From: Streptomyces griseocarneus
GTDB taxonomy: Bacteria > Actinomycetota > Actinomycetes > Streptomycetales > Streptomycetaceae
Assembly (NCBI RefSeq): GCF_014655595.1
Contig: NZ_BNBL01000001.1
Span: 474,310-538,309, forward strand
DNA: 64,000 bases
Direction of reading: 5' to 3'
Within the stretch, counting starts at the first letter, position 1; every line of letters begins with the position of its first letter. Both the position numbers and the translations under genes were made by a program. Shown piece after piece: positions 8,642 through 19,127 of this stretch. The notes beneath the pieces were generated by a model. It was not told the DNA's origin. It was given only the letters and a program-made list of their open reading frames with translations, and did not search any database.

Positions 8642-9450
8642 CCCGCGCGGGCCGCGGGCGCGCCGGCCGCGGCCCCGGCACGGGCGGCGGGGACGACGAC
8701 CGGGGAGCCGTCGCCGGGGGCGGCGAGGACGTCGGCCTCGATGCCGTAGAGCTCGCGGACCAGGTCGGCGTCCACGATCTCGCGGGAGGGGCCGTGGGCG
8801 ACGATCCGCCCGTCGCGCATGGCGACGACGACGTCGGCGTAGCGGGCGGCGCTGGCCAGGTCGTGCAGCACCATCATCACCGTGCGCCCCGCGGCCGCGA
8901 CCTCGCGGACGAGTTCGAGGACGTCGACGGCGTGCCCGAGGTCGAGGGCGCTCGTCGGCTCGTCCAGCAGCACGATCGGCGTCTCCTGGGCGAGGACCAT
9001 GGCCAGCCAGCAGCGCTGGCGCTGGCCGCCGGAGAGCTGGTCGAGGCGGCGCGAGGCCAGGGCGGCGGTGCCGGTGGCCTCGAGGGCCGCCCGTACCGCG
9101 CGCTCGTCGTCGCGCGACCACTGGCGGAAGAGGCCCTGGTGCGGGTGGCGTCCGTAGCGGACGAGCCCGGCGACGGTCACGGCCTCGGGCGCCTGCGGCG
9201 ACTGGGGGAGGAGGGCGATGCGGTGCGCGGCCCGGCGGGGGGCCAGCTCCCAGATGTCGGCGTCGCCGATCCTGACCGTCCCGGAGTCGGGCCGGTGCAG
9301 CCGGGCGATGGACCGCAACAGGGTGGACTTGCCGCAGCCGTTGGGGCCGACGACGGCGACGACCTGTCCCTCGGGGACGGTCAGGTCCACGCCGTGCACG
9401 ACCGGGTGGCCGGGGTAGCCGGCGGTGAGCTGTTCGACGACGAGTCGCAT
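8629..9450 (-). CDS. Siderophore ABC transporter ATP-binding protein (FecE/FepC-like)
   Basis: A 273-residue ABC ATPase with Walker A (GPNGCGKST, near residue 36), Q-loop (LLPQSPQAPE), signature (LSGGQRQRCWLAM), Walker B with catalytic Glu (IVLLDEPTSALD) and H-loop (MMVLHDLASA). The sequence style matches the iron-siderophore import class. A low-complexity Ala/Gly tail ends the protein. It is divergent from the catecholate biosynthesis genes, and an iron box touches its start codon, so iron repression is likely. No permease or substrate-binding protein gene lies beside it, so it must serve a transporter encoded elsewhere. No Shine-Dalgarno sequence precedes the ATG and an in-frame TAG lies just upstream, which fits leaderless translation. 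Confidence 0.9.
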   Translation of the reverse strand: MRLVVEQLTAGYPGHPVVHGVDLTVPEGQVVAVVGPNGCGKSTLLRSIARLHRPDSGTVRIGDADIWELAPRRAAHRIALLPQSPQAPEAVTVAGLVRYGRHPHQGLFRQWSRDDERAVRAALEATGTAALASRRLDQLSGGQRQRCWLAMVLAQETPIVLLDEPTSALDLGHAVDVLELVREVAAAGRTVMMVLHDLASAARYADVVVAMRDGRIVAHGPSREIVDADLVRELYGIEADVLAAPGDGSPVVVPAARAGAAAGAPAARAGAAA

Positions 9451-9468
9451 GAGGTTAGCCTAACCTAA
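9450..9468. promoter_or_regulatory. Iron box (IdeR/DmdR-type operator) at the start of the siderophore ATPase gene
   Basis: The 19-mer TGAGGTTAGCCTAACCTAA is an almost perfect dyad and differs from the actinomycete iron-box consensus TTAGGTTAGGCTAACCTAA at one arm base and the centre. Its first base is part of the ATPase start codon on the minus strand, so a bound repressor would block transcription initiation directly. Confidence 0.85.
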
Positions 9469-9575
9469 TGCTGCGCTTCCGTTTCCCGTGCGGTTTTCCC
9501 CGCGCCTCTTTGGCAATTGACGCTTCGGTCAAACGTTTGCTCGCACGTCAATTCCCTTCGGGGCGGTCTGTTGTG

Positions 9576-9594
9576 TAAGGTAAGGCTTACCTTA
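9576..9594. promoter_or_regulatory. Iron box (IdeR/DmdR-type operator) upstream of entA
   Basis: TAAGGTAAGGCTTACCTTA is a 19-bp dyad, perfect apart from the central base, and matches the iron-box consensus at 15 of 19 positions. It lies 27 bp before the chosen entA start (12 bp before the alternative ATG at 9606), with a possible -35 (TTGTGT, 9571-9576) at its left edge. It should make the siderophore genes iron-repressed. Confidence 0.85.
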
Positions 9595-9620
9595 ATTCAA
9601 GTGGAATGGGGGGAACCGTC

Positions 9621-10400
9621 GTGGAGCAGTCCGAACTCGCCGGACGTGTCGCGCTGGTCACCGGGGCCGGACAAGGCATAGGCGAGGCCGTGACCCGCGC
9701 CCTTGTCGCACGAGGGGCGCGCGTCGCGGCCCTCGACGCGACGCCGGACGGCATCAAGAAGCTCGAAGCGGAATTCGCCGCCGGTGCGGTGCGCCACTAC
9801 ACCGCCGACGTCTCCGACAGCCGCGCCGTCGAGGCCGTCGTCGACGACGTCGAGAAGAACGTCGGACCGCTCGACATCCTCGTCAACGTCGCCGGGGTGC
9901 TGCGCACTTCGCCCGTCGTCGAGATCAGCGACGAGGACTGGCAGCGCACCTTCGCCGTCAACTCCACCGGCGTCTTCAACACCTCCCGCGCCGCCGCCCG
10001 CCGCATGGGCGAGCGCCGCTCCGGAGCCATCGTCACCGTCGGCTCCAACGCCGCCGGCGTGCCGCGCACCAGCATGGCGGCGTACGCGGCCTCCAAGGCC
10101 GCCGCCACCATGTTCACCAAGTGCCTCGGGCTCGAGCTCGCGCGCAACGGAGTCCGCTGCAACGTCGTCTCGCCCGGCTCCACCGACACCGCGATGCAGC
10201 GCGCGCTGTGGGCCGGCGACGAGGTCCCCGAGCGCGTCATCGACGGCGACCCGGCCGCGTACCGCGTCGGCATCCCGCTCGGCCGCATCGCCGACCCCTC
10301 CGACGTCGCCGACGCCGTCCTCTTCCTGGTCTCCGACCGGGCCCGGCACATCACCATGCACGACCTGTACGTCGACGGGGGCGCGACCCTGCGCGCCTGA
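9621..10400 (+). CDS. entA: 2,3-dihydro-2,3-dihydroxybenzoate dehydrogenase (EntA/DhbA)
   Basis: A classical short-chain dehydrogenase of about 259 residues. The Rossmann motif TGAGQGIG sits at the N-terminus, followed by the NVAG motif, a structural Asn in [10 protein letters not shown], the catalytic Ser in GSNAAGVPR and the YxxxK motif in YAASK. In context it oxidises 2,3-dihydro-2,3-dihydroxybenzoate to 2,3-dihydroxybenzoate (DHB) with NAD+. GTG at 9621 is preferred because GGGGGGAA lies 7 nt upstream; an ATG at 9606 in the same frame has only a weak site. It is the first gene after the iron box. A strong hairpin follows it, so the downstream genes may be reached by read-through or have their own promoter. 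Confidence 0.9.
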   Translation: MEQSELAGRVALVTGAGQGIGEAVTRALVARGARVAALDATPDGIKKLEAEFAAGAVRHYTADVSDSRAVEAVVDDVEKNVGPLDILVNVAGVLRTSPVVEISDEDWQRTFAVNSTGVFNTSRAAARRMGERRSGAIVTVGSNAAGVPRTSMAAYAASKAAATMFTKCLGLELARNGVRCNVVSPGSTDTAMQRALWAGDEVPERVIDGDPAAYRVGIPLGRIADPSDVADAVLFLVSDRARHITMHDLYVDGGATLRA

Positions 10401-10411
10401 CGCCCGGACGC

Positions 10412-10440
10412 CCGGCGCCTGACGGCGGATCAGGCGCCGG
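10412..10440 (+). terminator. Hairpin after entA (terminator or attenuator)
   Basis: A perfect inverted repeat with 11-bp arms (CCGGCGCCTGA and its complement) and a 7-nt loop, 12 bp after the entA stop. The 233 bp between it and entC contain no iron box that I can see. Confidence 0.6.
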
Positions 10441-10673
10441 CCGGTCCGCGCCACGACGGTGCCGGAACGCCGTCCGCGGCTCGCGGCGCCGCCCGCCGGT
10501 CCCGCCGGACGAACCCACCGCCTCCCAAGGGGGCGGGCCGTAAGACCACAGCCCACCCGGCCATCCGGCCGCCGCGAGGCGGCACGCGCGGCCGCGCCCC
10601 CGACCGGGGCGGGGCCGCCGAGAAGAACTTCACCCCACACCCGGTGCGAACCGCCGGGGGAACGGAGCAGCAG

Positions 10674-11908
10674 GTGACCACCGCTCACCACGTCGCCGAC
10701 CGGCCGAGCGAGCCCGGCGCGCGCTCGGCACAGGACGTCAGGCCGTCCGACGCCCGGGCCGCCGTCGGCGCGGCGACGGCGCTGCTCGACGCGTACGAGC
10801 CGGGCCGCGCCCGCTTCTTCGCCTCGCCCACCCGCACCCTGCTGGCCCACGGCGTCCGCGCCGAGGTGCCGCACGGCGACGCGCCGCTGGCCGAGCGCGT
10901 CACCCGCACCCTCGACGCCGAGCTGCTCGCGGGCAACCCGGCCCCCGTCGTCGTCGGCGCCGTGCCCTTCGACCACACCGCCCCCGCCGCGCTCGCCGTG
11001 CCCGAGACCCTCCGCTGGGCGCCGCCGCTCGCCCAGGACCCGCTCATCGCCCTCCCGGCCGCCGCCCCCGCCGCGGCGAACTGGGACGTCCGGCCCGTCC
11101 CGGAGCCCGGCGTGTACGGCGCGGCCGTCGCCGAGGCCGTACGCCGCATGCGGCGCGGCGAGTTCAGCAAGGTCGTCCTCGCCCGCAGCCTGCGGCTCAC
11201 CTCCGACCGCGACCTCGACCTGCCCGGGCTGCTCCAGCGCCTGGCCCGCCGCGACCCCTCCGGCTACACCTTCGCCCTGCCCTCCGGCCCCGGCCGCACC
11301 CTGCTCGGCGCCAGCCCCGAACTGCTGGTCTCCAGAAGCGGCGGCCGCCTCGTCGCCAACCCGCTCGCCGGCTCCACGCCCCGCAGCGCCGACCTCGCCG
11401 AGGACGTGCGCCGGGCGGCCGCCCTGCTGGAGTCCGCCAAGGACCTGCACGAGCACGCCGTCGTCGTGGACGCCGTCCGCGAGGCCCTCGCCCCGTACTG
11501 CCGCACCCTCGAGGTGCCCGCCCGCCCCACGCTCGTGCGCACCGCCGCCATGTGGCACCTGTCGACGACCGTCACCGGCGAGCTCGCCGAACCGGCCGTC
11601 TCCGCCCTGGAACTGGCCTGCGCCCTGCACCCCACCCCGGCCGTGTGCGGCACCCCGACCACGACCGCCCGCGACGTCATCGGGGAGCTCGAGCCCTTCG
11701 ACCGGGGCGCCTACACCGGGATGGTGGGCTGGGGCGACGCGAGCGGCGACGGCGAATGGGTCGTCACCATCCGCTGCGCCGAGGCCGAGGAGCGCACGCT
11801 GAGCCTCTTCGCCGGCGCGGGCGTGGTCGAACAGTCCACGCCGGAGGCCGAGACCGCCGAGACCGGCGCCAAGTTCCAGACGTTCCTGCAGGCAGTGGGG
11901 GTAGACCA

Positions 11909-11912
<4 letters not shown>
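10674..11912 (+). CDS. entC: Isochorismate synthase (EntC/DhbC)
   Basis: A 412-residue member of the chorismate-using enzyme family, converting chorismate to isochorismate with Mg2+. The conserved C-terminal half is clear: [23 protein letters not shown], the NPLAGSTPR segment, [23 protein letters not shown], the [12 protein letters not shown] motif, [14 protein letters not shown] and the closing [16 protein letters not shown] at 10674 is chosen for CGGAG (10663-10667); an in-frame ATG at 10644 lacks a site. Its stop overlaps the GTG of entE (GTGA), so the two are co-translated. It supplies the first committed intermediate of DHB. Confidence 0.92.
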
Positions 11913-13561
<1,649 letters not shown>

Positions 13562-13580
13562 AGAAAGGCCCCACACCACC

Positions 13581-14213
13581 ATGGCGCTCCCCGCCATCGC
13601 CCCCTACGCCATGCCCACCGAGGCCGACCTGCCCGCCAACAAGGTGAGCTGGACCGTCGACCCCGACCGGGCCGTGCTGCTCGTCCACGACCTGCAGAAC
13701 TACTTCCTCGACGCCTTCGAGGCCGGCGCCTCCCCCGTCACCGAGCTGCTGGCCAACGTCGTGAGGCTGAAGAAGGACTGCGGGCGCCTGGGCGTGCCCG
13801 TCGTCTACTCCGCCCAGCCCGGCGGCCAGAGCCCCGCCGAGCGCGGCCTGCAGCAGGACTTCTGGGGCCCGGGCCTGCCCGACGACCCGCGCGCCAAGGC
13901 CGTCGCGGACGCCGTCGCCCCCACCGAGGGGGACACGGTCCTGACGAAGTGGAAGTACAGCGCCTTCGTGCGCACCGACCTCGCCGAGCGGATGGCCGCA
14001 CAGGGCCGCGACCAGCTGATCATTGTCGGGGTCTACGCCCACATCGGTGTCATGATGAGCGCCTGCGACGCGTGGATGCGGGACATCCAGCCCTTCCTCG
14101 TCGCCGACGCCGTAGCCGACTTCTCGCCCGAGGACCACGCGACGGCGCTGCGCTGGGCGGCCGCCAAGTGCGCGGTCGTCACCACCACCGACCGCGTCCT
14201 CGAAGGGAAGTAA
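13581..14213 (+). CDS. entB: Isochorismatase, free-standing (EntB N-terminal equivalent)
   Basis: A 210-residue isochorismatase that hydrolyses the vinyl ether of isochorismate to give 2,3-dihydro-DHB and pyruvate. Visible motifs are [16 protein letters not shown] (catalytic Asp), [16 protein letters not shown] (catalytic Lys) and [20 protein letters not shown] followed by [11 protein letters not shown]. The position often occupied by Cys in cysteine hydrolases is Val (IGV); the vinyl-ether hydrolases do not need that Cys. E. coli EntB and B. subtilis DhbB carry a C-terminal aryl carrier domain. This protein ends before it, and the carrier is a separate gene 5 bp downstream. The RBS is GAGAAAGG at 13561. 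Confidence 0.92.
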   Translation: MALPAIAPYAMPTEADLPANKVSWTVDPDRAVLLVHDLQNYFLDAFEAGASPVTELLANVVRLKKDCGRLGVPVVYSAQPGGQSPAERGLQQDFWGPGLPDDPRAKAVADAVAPTEGDTVLTKWKYSAFVRTDLAERMAAQGRDQLIIVGVYAHIGVMMSACDAWMRDIQPFLVADAVADFSPEDHATALRWAAAKCAVVTTTDRVLEGK

Positions 14214-14218
14214 CCCCC

Positions 14219-14449
14219 ATGGCCCTCACCCTGGAACAGATCCGCGCCGACGTCGCCGACGTGCTCGGCGAGGACCCCGCCGACATCCCCGACGACGAGA
14301 ACCTCGTGGACTACGGCCTCGACTCCGTGCGCATCATGACCCTCGTCGAACGCTGGCGCCGGGACCACGGCACCGAGGTCACCTTCGTCGACCTCGCCGA
14401 GAAGCCGGCCATCGAGCAGTGGGCGCCCCTGCTGGGGGCACGGACATGA
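14219..14449 (+). CDS. Aryl carrier protein (stand-alone EntB C-terminal equivalent)
   Basis: A 76-residue acyl-carrier-type protein. The phosphopantetheine attachment site is Ser36 in YGLDSVRIM, preceded by an acidic helix ([16 protein letters not shown]). The D-S-V-R form, rather than D-S-L, is typical of aryl carriers. It should carry DHB from EntE to the condensation domain of the synthetase encoded next. The ATG follows the isochorismatase stop by 5 bp, and its stop overlaps the synthetase start (ATGA), keeping carrier and synthetase coupled. Confidence 0.9.
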   Translation: MALTLEQIRADVADVLGEDPADIPDDENLVDYGLDSVRIMTLVERWRRDHGTEVTFVDLAEKPAIEQWAPLLGART

Positions 14450-17400
14450 CGGTCTCCGTACTGGGCCGGCCCGTCGGCGGCACCCCCACCCGGTCCTCCG
14501 GGGCGGGGCTGCCGCTGACGGGCGCCCAGTCGGGCATGTGGTACGCCCAGGCCCTCGACCCGGGCAGCCCCGCCCTCAACACCGCCGAGTACCTCGACAT
14601 CCACGGCGACATCGACCCGGTGCTCTTCGCCGAGGCCCTGCACCGCACGGTCGGCGAGGCGGAGGCCCTGCGCGTGCGCCTGGTGGACACCCCCGCCGGG
14701 CCCCGGCAACTCCCCGTCGCCGTCCCGGCACCCGGCAGCGGCTTCCCCCTGCACACCGCCGACCTGCGGGAGCGGGGAGACGCCGGACGGGCCGTCGCCG
14801 CGGCGACGGCCTGGATGCGCGCCGACCTCGCCGTCCCCTTCGACCTGGCGGGCGGCCCCCTCTTCGCCCACGCCCTCTTCCGCGTCGGCGACCGGCGCTG
14901 GCTGTGGTACCAGCGCGTCCACCACGCCGTCCTCGACGGCTACGGCTACGCCCTCGTCGCCCGCCGCGTCGCCGAGGTCTACACCGCCCTCGCCACCGGC
15001 GGCGACGCGGGCCCCAGCCCCTTCGGCCGGCTCGCCGCGCTCGTCGAGGAGGACGCCGCCTACCGCGACTCCGCCACCTGCGAGCGCGACCGCGACCACT
15101 GGCGCCGGCACATGGCCGGCCGCCCCGCCGTCCCCACCCTCTCCGGCCGCGCCGCCCTGCCCTCCCGCACCACCGTGCGTCACACCGCGCACCTCGGCCC
15201 CGAGGCCGCCGCCCGGCTGCGGGAACTCGCCGCGTCCGTCCGCGCCACCTGGCCCGACGTGCTCTTCGCCGCCCAGGCCCTCTACCTCTCCCGCGCCACC
15301 GGCCGGCAGGACGTCGTCCTCGGCCTGCCCATGATGGGCCGCATGGGCTCCGTCGCCCTGCGCGTCCCCGGCATGGTGATGAACGTCCTGCCGCTGCGCC
15401 TGACCGTCACCCCCGACGCCACCTTCGCCGAGCTCACCCGCCAGGCCGACCTCGGCATCCGCGACGCCCGGCGCCACCAGCGCTACCGCTACGCCGACCT
15501 GCGCCGCGACCTCGGCCTCCTCGGCGAGGGCACGGCCCTCGTCGGGCCGCTGGTCAACGTCATGCCCTTCGACTACGGCCTGACCTTCGCCGGCGCCCGC
15601 TGCGACGCCCACAACCTCTCCGGCGGACCGGTCGACGACCTGACCGTCAACATCTACGACCGCGCCGACGGCTCCGGCCTGCGCATCGACTACGACGCCA
15701 ACCCGGCGTCGTACGAGGACGGCGAGGTCGCCGCCCACCAGCACCGCTTCCTCGACCTGCTCACCCGCATCGCCGCCGGCGACCCGCACCGGCCGCTGTC
15801 CGAGCTCTGCCTCGCCACCGACGAGGAGCGCGAGCGGGAACTCACCGAGTTCAACGACACGGCGACCGATCTGCCCCCGACCACGCTGATCGGCCCCATC
15901 GAGGCCCGCGCCGCCCGCACCCCGCACGCGACCGCGCTCATCGCCGACGGGCGGAGCTGGACGTACGCCGAACTGAACACCCGGGCCAACCGGCTCGCCC
16001 GCCACCTCATCGGCCTCGGCGTGCGCCCCGGAGTCCTCGCGGCCGTCGCCCTGCCGCGCTCCGCCGACCTCGTCGTGGCGCTGCTGGCCGTCCTCAAGGC
16101 GGGCGGCGCCTATGTGCCGCTGGACGTCGAACACCCCCCGGCCCGCCTCGCGCTCGTCCTGGAGGACACCGCCCCGGCGTGCCTCCTGACGGACACCGCC
16201 ACCCGCGCCGCGGCCCTGCCGGAGACGGACGTCCCGGCCGTCCTCCTGGACGACCCGGCGCTCGCCGCCGCGCTGGACCGGCAGCTGCCCACGGACCCCG
16301 GCCGCGCCCTCACCCCGCACCACCCCGCCTACGTCATCCACACCTCCGGCTCCACCGGCCGCCCCAAGGGCGTCGTCGTCCCGCACTCCGCGATCGACAA
16401 CCGGCTGCGCTGGATGCAGGGCCAGTACGGCCTGACCGCCGGCGACCGGGTCCTGCACAAGACGCCCACCGGCTTCGACGTCTCGGTGTGGGAGCTGTTC
16501 TGGCCGCTGCGCGAGGGCGCCACCCTCGTGCTCGCCGGGCCCGGCGAGCACCGCGACCCGGCGGCCCTGGCCCGTACCGTCCGCGAACACGGCATCACCA
16601 TCGCCCACTTCGTGCCCTCCGCGCTCGCACTGTTCCTGGACGAGGCGGACGGGGAACTCCCGCTGCGCGACGTCTTCGCCAGCGGCGAGACGCTGCCGCG
16701 CGCGCTCGCCGACCGCTTCCACGCCACGCTGCCCGGCACCGCGCTGCACAACCTCTACGGGCCCACCGAGGCGGCCGTCGACGTCTCCCACCACCGGTGC
16801 GAGCCGGGCGGGACGGGCCCCGTGCCCATCGGCCGGCCCGTCTGGAACACCCGGCTCCACGTCCTCGACGCCGCCCTGCAGCCGTGCCCGCCCGGCGTCA
16901 CCGGCGAGCTGTACATCGCCGGCGCCCAGCTGGCCACCGGCTACCTGGGGCGGCCGGACCTGACCGCCGCCCGCTTCGTGCGCGACCCCTTCGGGGCGCC
17001 CGGCGAGCGCATGTACCGCACCGGCGACCTGGCCCGCCGGCGCGAGGACGGCGTCCTCGAGTACGCCGGCCGCGCCGACCGGCAGGTCAAGCTGCGCGGC
17101 CAGCGCATCGAACCCGGCGAGGTCGAGGCGGCCCTGACGGGGGATCCGCGCGTCGCCGCCGCGTGCGTCACGGTCCGCGAGGACCGCCCCGGCGACCGCC
17201 GCCTGGTCGCCCATGTGACTCCGGCCTCGGTGGATGCCGCCGCCGAGGCCGGTCCGCTCGATCCCCGGGCCCTGCGGGCCGCCCTCGCGGCCCGCCTGCC
17301 CGAGGCCATGGTGCCCAGCGCCGTCGTGGTGCTCGACGCCTTCCCGCTGGGCCCCAACGGCAAGCTCGACCGCGCGGCGCTGCCCGCGCCCGCCCCGGTC

Positions 17401-18438
17401 CTCGGCGACCGCCGCCCCGGCGACGCCCGGGAGGAGACCCTGGCCCGGCTCTTCGCGGACGTGCTCGGCCTCGAGCGGCCGCCCGGCGTGGACGACGGCT
17501 TCTTCGACCTGGGCGGCGACTCGCTCCTCGCCGCGCGCCTCGTCGCCCGCGTACGGGACGCGCTCGGCGCGGACCTCGACCTGGGCACGCTCTTCAGGGC
17601 CCCCACCCCGGCCGCCCTCGCCGCCCGGGTCGCCGCCGGGAGGACGGACGACGCGCTCGGCCCCCTGCTGCCGCTGCGCCGCACCGGCACGCGCACACCG
17701 CTGTTCGTCCTGCCGCCCGCGGTGGGCCTCGGCTGGTGCTACGCGGGCCTCACGGCCCGGCTCGGCGCCGAACAGCCGGTGTACGCCCTCCAGGCGCGCG
17801 GCCTCGCCGGCGACGCGCCGCCCGCCGCCGGCCTCGAGGAGATGGCCGCCGACTGCCTGGCCCGCATCCGCGAGGTCCGGCCGCACGGCCCCTACCGGCT
17901 GCTGGGCTGGTCCTTCGGCGGCAACCTCGCCCACGCCGTCGCCGTGCTGCTGCGGGACGCCGGCGAGAAGGTGGAACTGCTCGCGCTGCTGGACTCCTAC
18001 CCCGGCGACGTATGGCGGGGCAGGCCCGCGCCGGCCGAGGCCGACGCGTTCGCGGAACTGCTGCGCATGGCGGGCGAGGAGCCCGCCGGGGACACCCCGG
18101 TGACCCGGCGACAGATCGTGGCGGCCCTGCGCAAGGAGATCGGCACGCCGGCCGCCGCACTGCGGGAGGAGACCGTCGCCGCGATGGCCCGCGCCGCCGT
18201 CCACCACGCGGCGCTGACCCGGCGGCACCGGCCGGGCGTCTTCGACGGCGACGTCCTGTTCTTCACGGCCGCCTCGTCCGGGGGCGAGGACCGGCCGTCG
18301 CGGGACGCGTGGCGCCCGTACGTCGGCGGCGACCTGATCAACCGTGACCTGGACTGCCCGCACGCGGCGATGACCCGGCCCGGCCCCGTCGACGCGATCG
18401 CGGAGACGGTGGCCCGGTACCTGGGGGAGAGATGCTGA
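14446..18438 (+). CDS. entF: EntF-type nonribosomal peptide synthetase, C-A(Ser)-PCP-TE
   Basis: A 1330-residue single-module synthetase. The condensation domain (about 1-440) has HHAVLDG with His159-His160-Asp164. The adenylation domain (about 460-960) has [20 protein letters not shown] and NGKLDR. The pocket residues, read by aligning to the GrsA positions, are D-V-W-H-F-S-L-V-D-K, which is the serine code of EntF. The carrier domain has Ser1026 in [11 protein letters not shown]. The thioesterase (about 1080-1330) has nucleophile Ser1156 in GWSFGG, Asp in LLDSYPG and a His in [10 protein letters not shown]. Known for EntF: condensation of DHB with Ser and cyclotrimerisation by the TE to enterobactin. 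A lone Ser module plus TE makes the same product likely here. Confidence 0.92.
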   Translation: MTVSVLGRPVGGTPTRSSGAGLPLTGAQSGMWYAQALDPGSPALNTAEYLDIHGDIDPVLFAEALHRTVGEAEALRVRLVDTPAGPRQLPVAVPAPGSGFPLHTADLRERGDAGRAVAAATAWMRADLAVPFDLAGGPLFAHALFRVGDRRWLWYQRVHHAVLDGYGYALVARRVAEVYTALATGGDAGPSPFGRLAALVEEDAAYRDSATCERDRDHWRRHMAGRPAVPTLSGRAALPSRTTVRHTAHLGPEAAARLRELAASVRATWPDVLFAAQALYLSRATGRQDVVLGLPMMGRMGSVALRVPGMVMNVLPLRLTVTPDATFAELTRQADLGIRDARRHQRYRYADLRRDLGLLGEGTALVGPLVNVMPFDYGLTFAGARCDAHNLSGGPVDDLTVNIYDRADGSGLRIDYDANPASYEDGEVAAHQHRFLDLLTRIAAGDPHRPLSELCLATDEERERELTEFNDTATDLPPTTLIGPIEARAARTPHATALIADGRSWTYAELNTRANRLARHLIGLGVRPGVLAAVALPRSADLVVALLAVLKAGGAYVPLDVEHPPARLALVLEDTAPACLLTDTATRAAALPETDVPAVLLDDPALAAALDRQLPTDPGRALTPHHPAYVIHTSGSTGRPKGVVVPHSAIDNRLRWMQGQYGLTAGDRVLHKTPTGFDVSVWELFWPLREGATLVLAGPGEHRDPAALARTVREHGITIAHFVPSALALFLDEADGELPLRDVFASGETLPRALADRFHATLPGTALHNLYGPTEAAVDVSHHRCEPGGTGPVPIGRPVWNTRLHVLDAALQPCPPGVTGELYIAGAQLATGYLGRPDLTAARFVRDPFGAPGERMYRTGDLARRREDGVLEYAGRADRQVKLRGQRIEPGEVEAALTGDPRVAAACVTVREDRPGDRRLVAHVTPASVDAAAEAGPLDPRALRAALAARLPEAMVPSAVVVLDAFPLGPNGKLDRAALPAPAPVLGDRRPGDAREETLARLFADVLGLERPPGVDDGFFDLGGDSLLAARLVARVRDALGADLDLGTLFRAPTPAALAARVAAGRTDDALGPLLPLRRTGTRTPLFVLPPAVGLGWCYAGLTARLGAEQPVYALQARGLAGDAPPAAGLEEMAADCLARIREVRPHGPYRLLGWSFGGNLAHAVAVLLRDAGEKVELLALLDSYPGDVWRGRPAPAEADAFAELLRMAGEEPAGDTPVTRRQIVAALRKEIGTPAAALREETVAAMARAAVHHAALTRRHRPGVFDGDVLFFTAASSGGEDRPSRDAWRPYVGGDLINRDLDCPHAAMTRPGPVDAIAETVARYLGERC

Positions 18439-19127
18439 CACACGCGGACGTGCGGCTGCTGGGCCGCGACGCGCTGCCCGGGCCGTGGCGCCCGGGCGGC
18501 ACGGCCCCGCACGTCTGGCTGCTGCGCATACCCGACGGCGGCGCGCCCTGGCCCCAGGACGACCTGGACGCCGGGGAGCGGGCGCGGGCGGCCGGCTTCG
18601 TACGCCCCCTGCACCGCGACCGCTACGTCGCCTCCCACGCCGGGCTCCGCCGGCTCCTCGGCGCCTACCTGGCCACGCCGCCGGGCGCGGTGGAGCTGAC
18701 CCGCGAGCCCTGCCCGGGCTGCGGCGAGCCCCACGGCCGGCCGGCGGTCGCCGGCTCCCCGGTGCACTTCAACCTCTCGCACGCGGGCGAACTCGCCCTC
18801 TTCGCCTTCGCGGACGCGCCGGTGGGCGCGGACGTCGAGCAGGTCCAGCCGCCGTCCGTCGTCGCCGAGGTGGCGCGGATGCTGCACCCGACGGAGACCG
18901 CCGAACTGGACGTCCTGCCCGAACACGCCCGCCCGGCCGCCTTCGCCCGGTGCTGGACCCGCAAGGAGGCCTACCTCAAGGGCACGGGCACCGGCCTCGC
19001 CGAAAGCCCCGCGGCCACCTACGTCGGCGCCGGCCCGGCCCCGGCCGCACCGCCCGGCTGGACCCTGACCGACATCGACGCGGGCCCGGGCTACGCGGCC
19101 GCGATAGCGGTGGCCGACGGGACCTAG
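18432..19127 (+). CDS. Sfp-type 4'-phosphopantetheinyl transferase
   Basis: A 231-residue protein. It has the family motifs [24 protein letters not shown] (Mg2+ binding Asp and Glu) and [16 protein letters not shown] (WxxKEAxxK, catalytic region). It transfers phosphopantetheine from CoA to carrier domains, here the aryl carrier and the EntF PCP. The start overlaps the entF stop by 7 bp, making it the last gene of the siderophore operon. It is closer in style to Sfp/Gsp than to the EntD branch. It ends tail-to-tail with the hydrolase gene, with a 4-bp overlap. Confidence 0.92.
   Translation: MLTHADVRLLGRDALPGPWRPGGTAPHVWLLRIPDGGAPWPQDDLDAGERARAAGFVRPLHRDRYVASHAGLRRLLGAYLATPPGAVELTREPCPGCGEPHGRPAVAGSPVHFNLSHAGELALFAFADAPVGADVEQVQPPSVVAEVARMLHPTETAELDVLPEHARPAAFARCWTRKEAYLKGTGTGLAESPAATYVGAGPAPAAPPGWTLTDIDAGPGYAAAIAVADGT

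Noticed and set aside
14311..18441. Very long open frame (over 1300 codons) on the minus strand opposite entF
   Set aside because: It is a shadow of the high-GC coding strand: Gly/Arg/Ala/Val-rich, without any domain, while the plus strand has a complete NRPS with all motifs.
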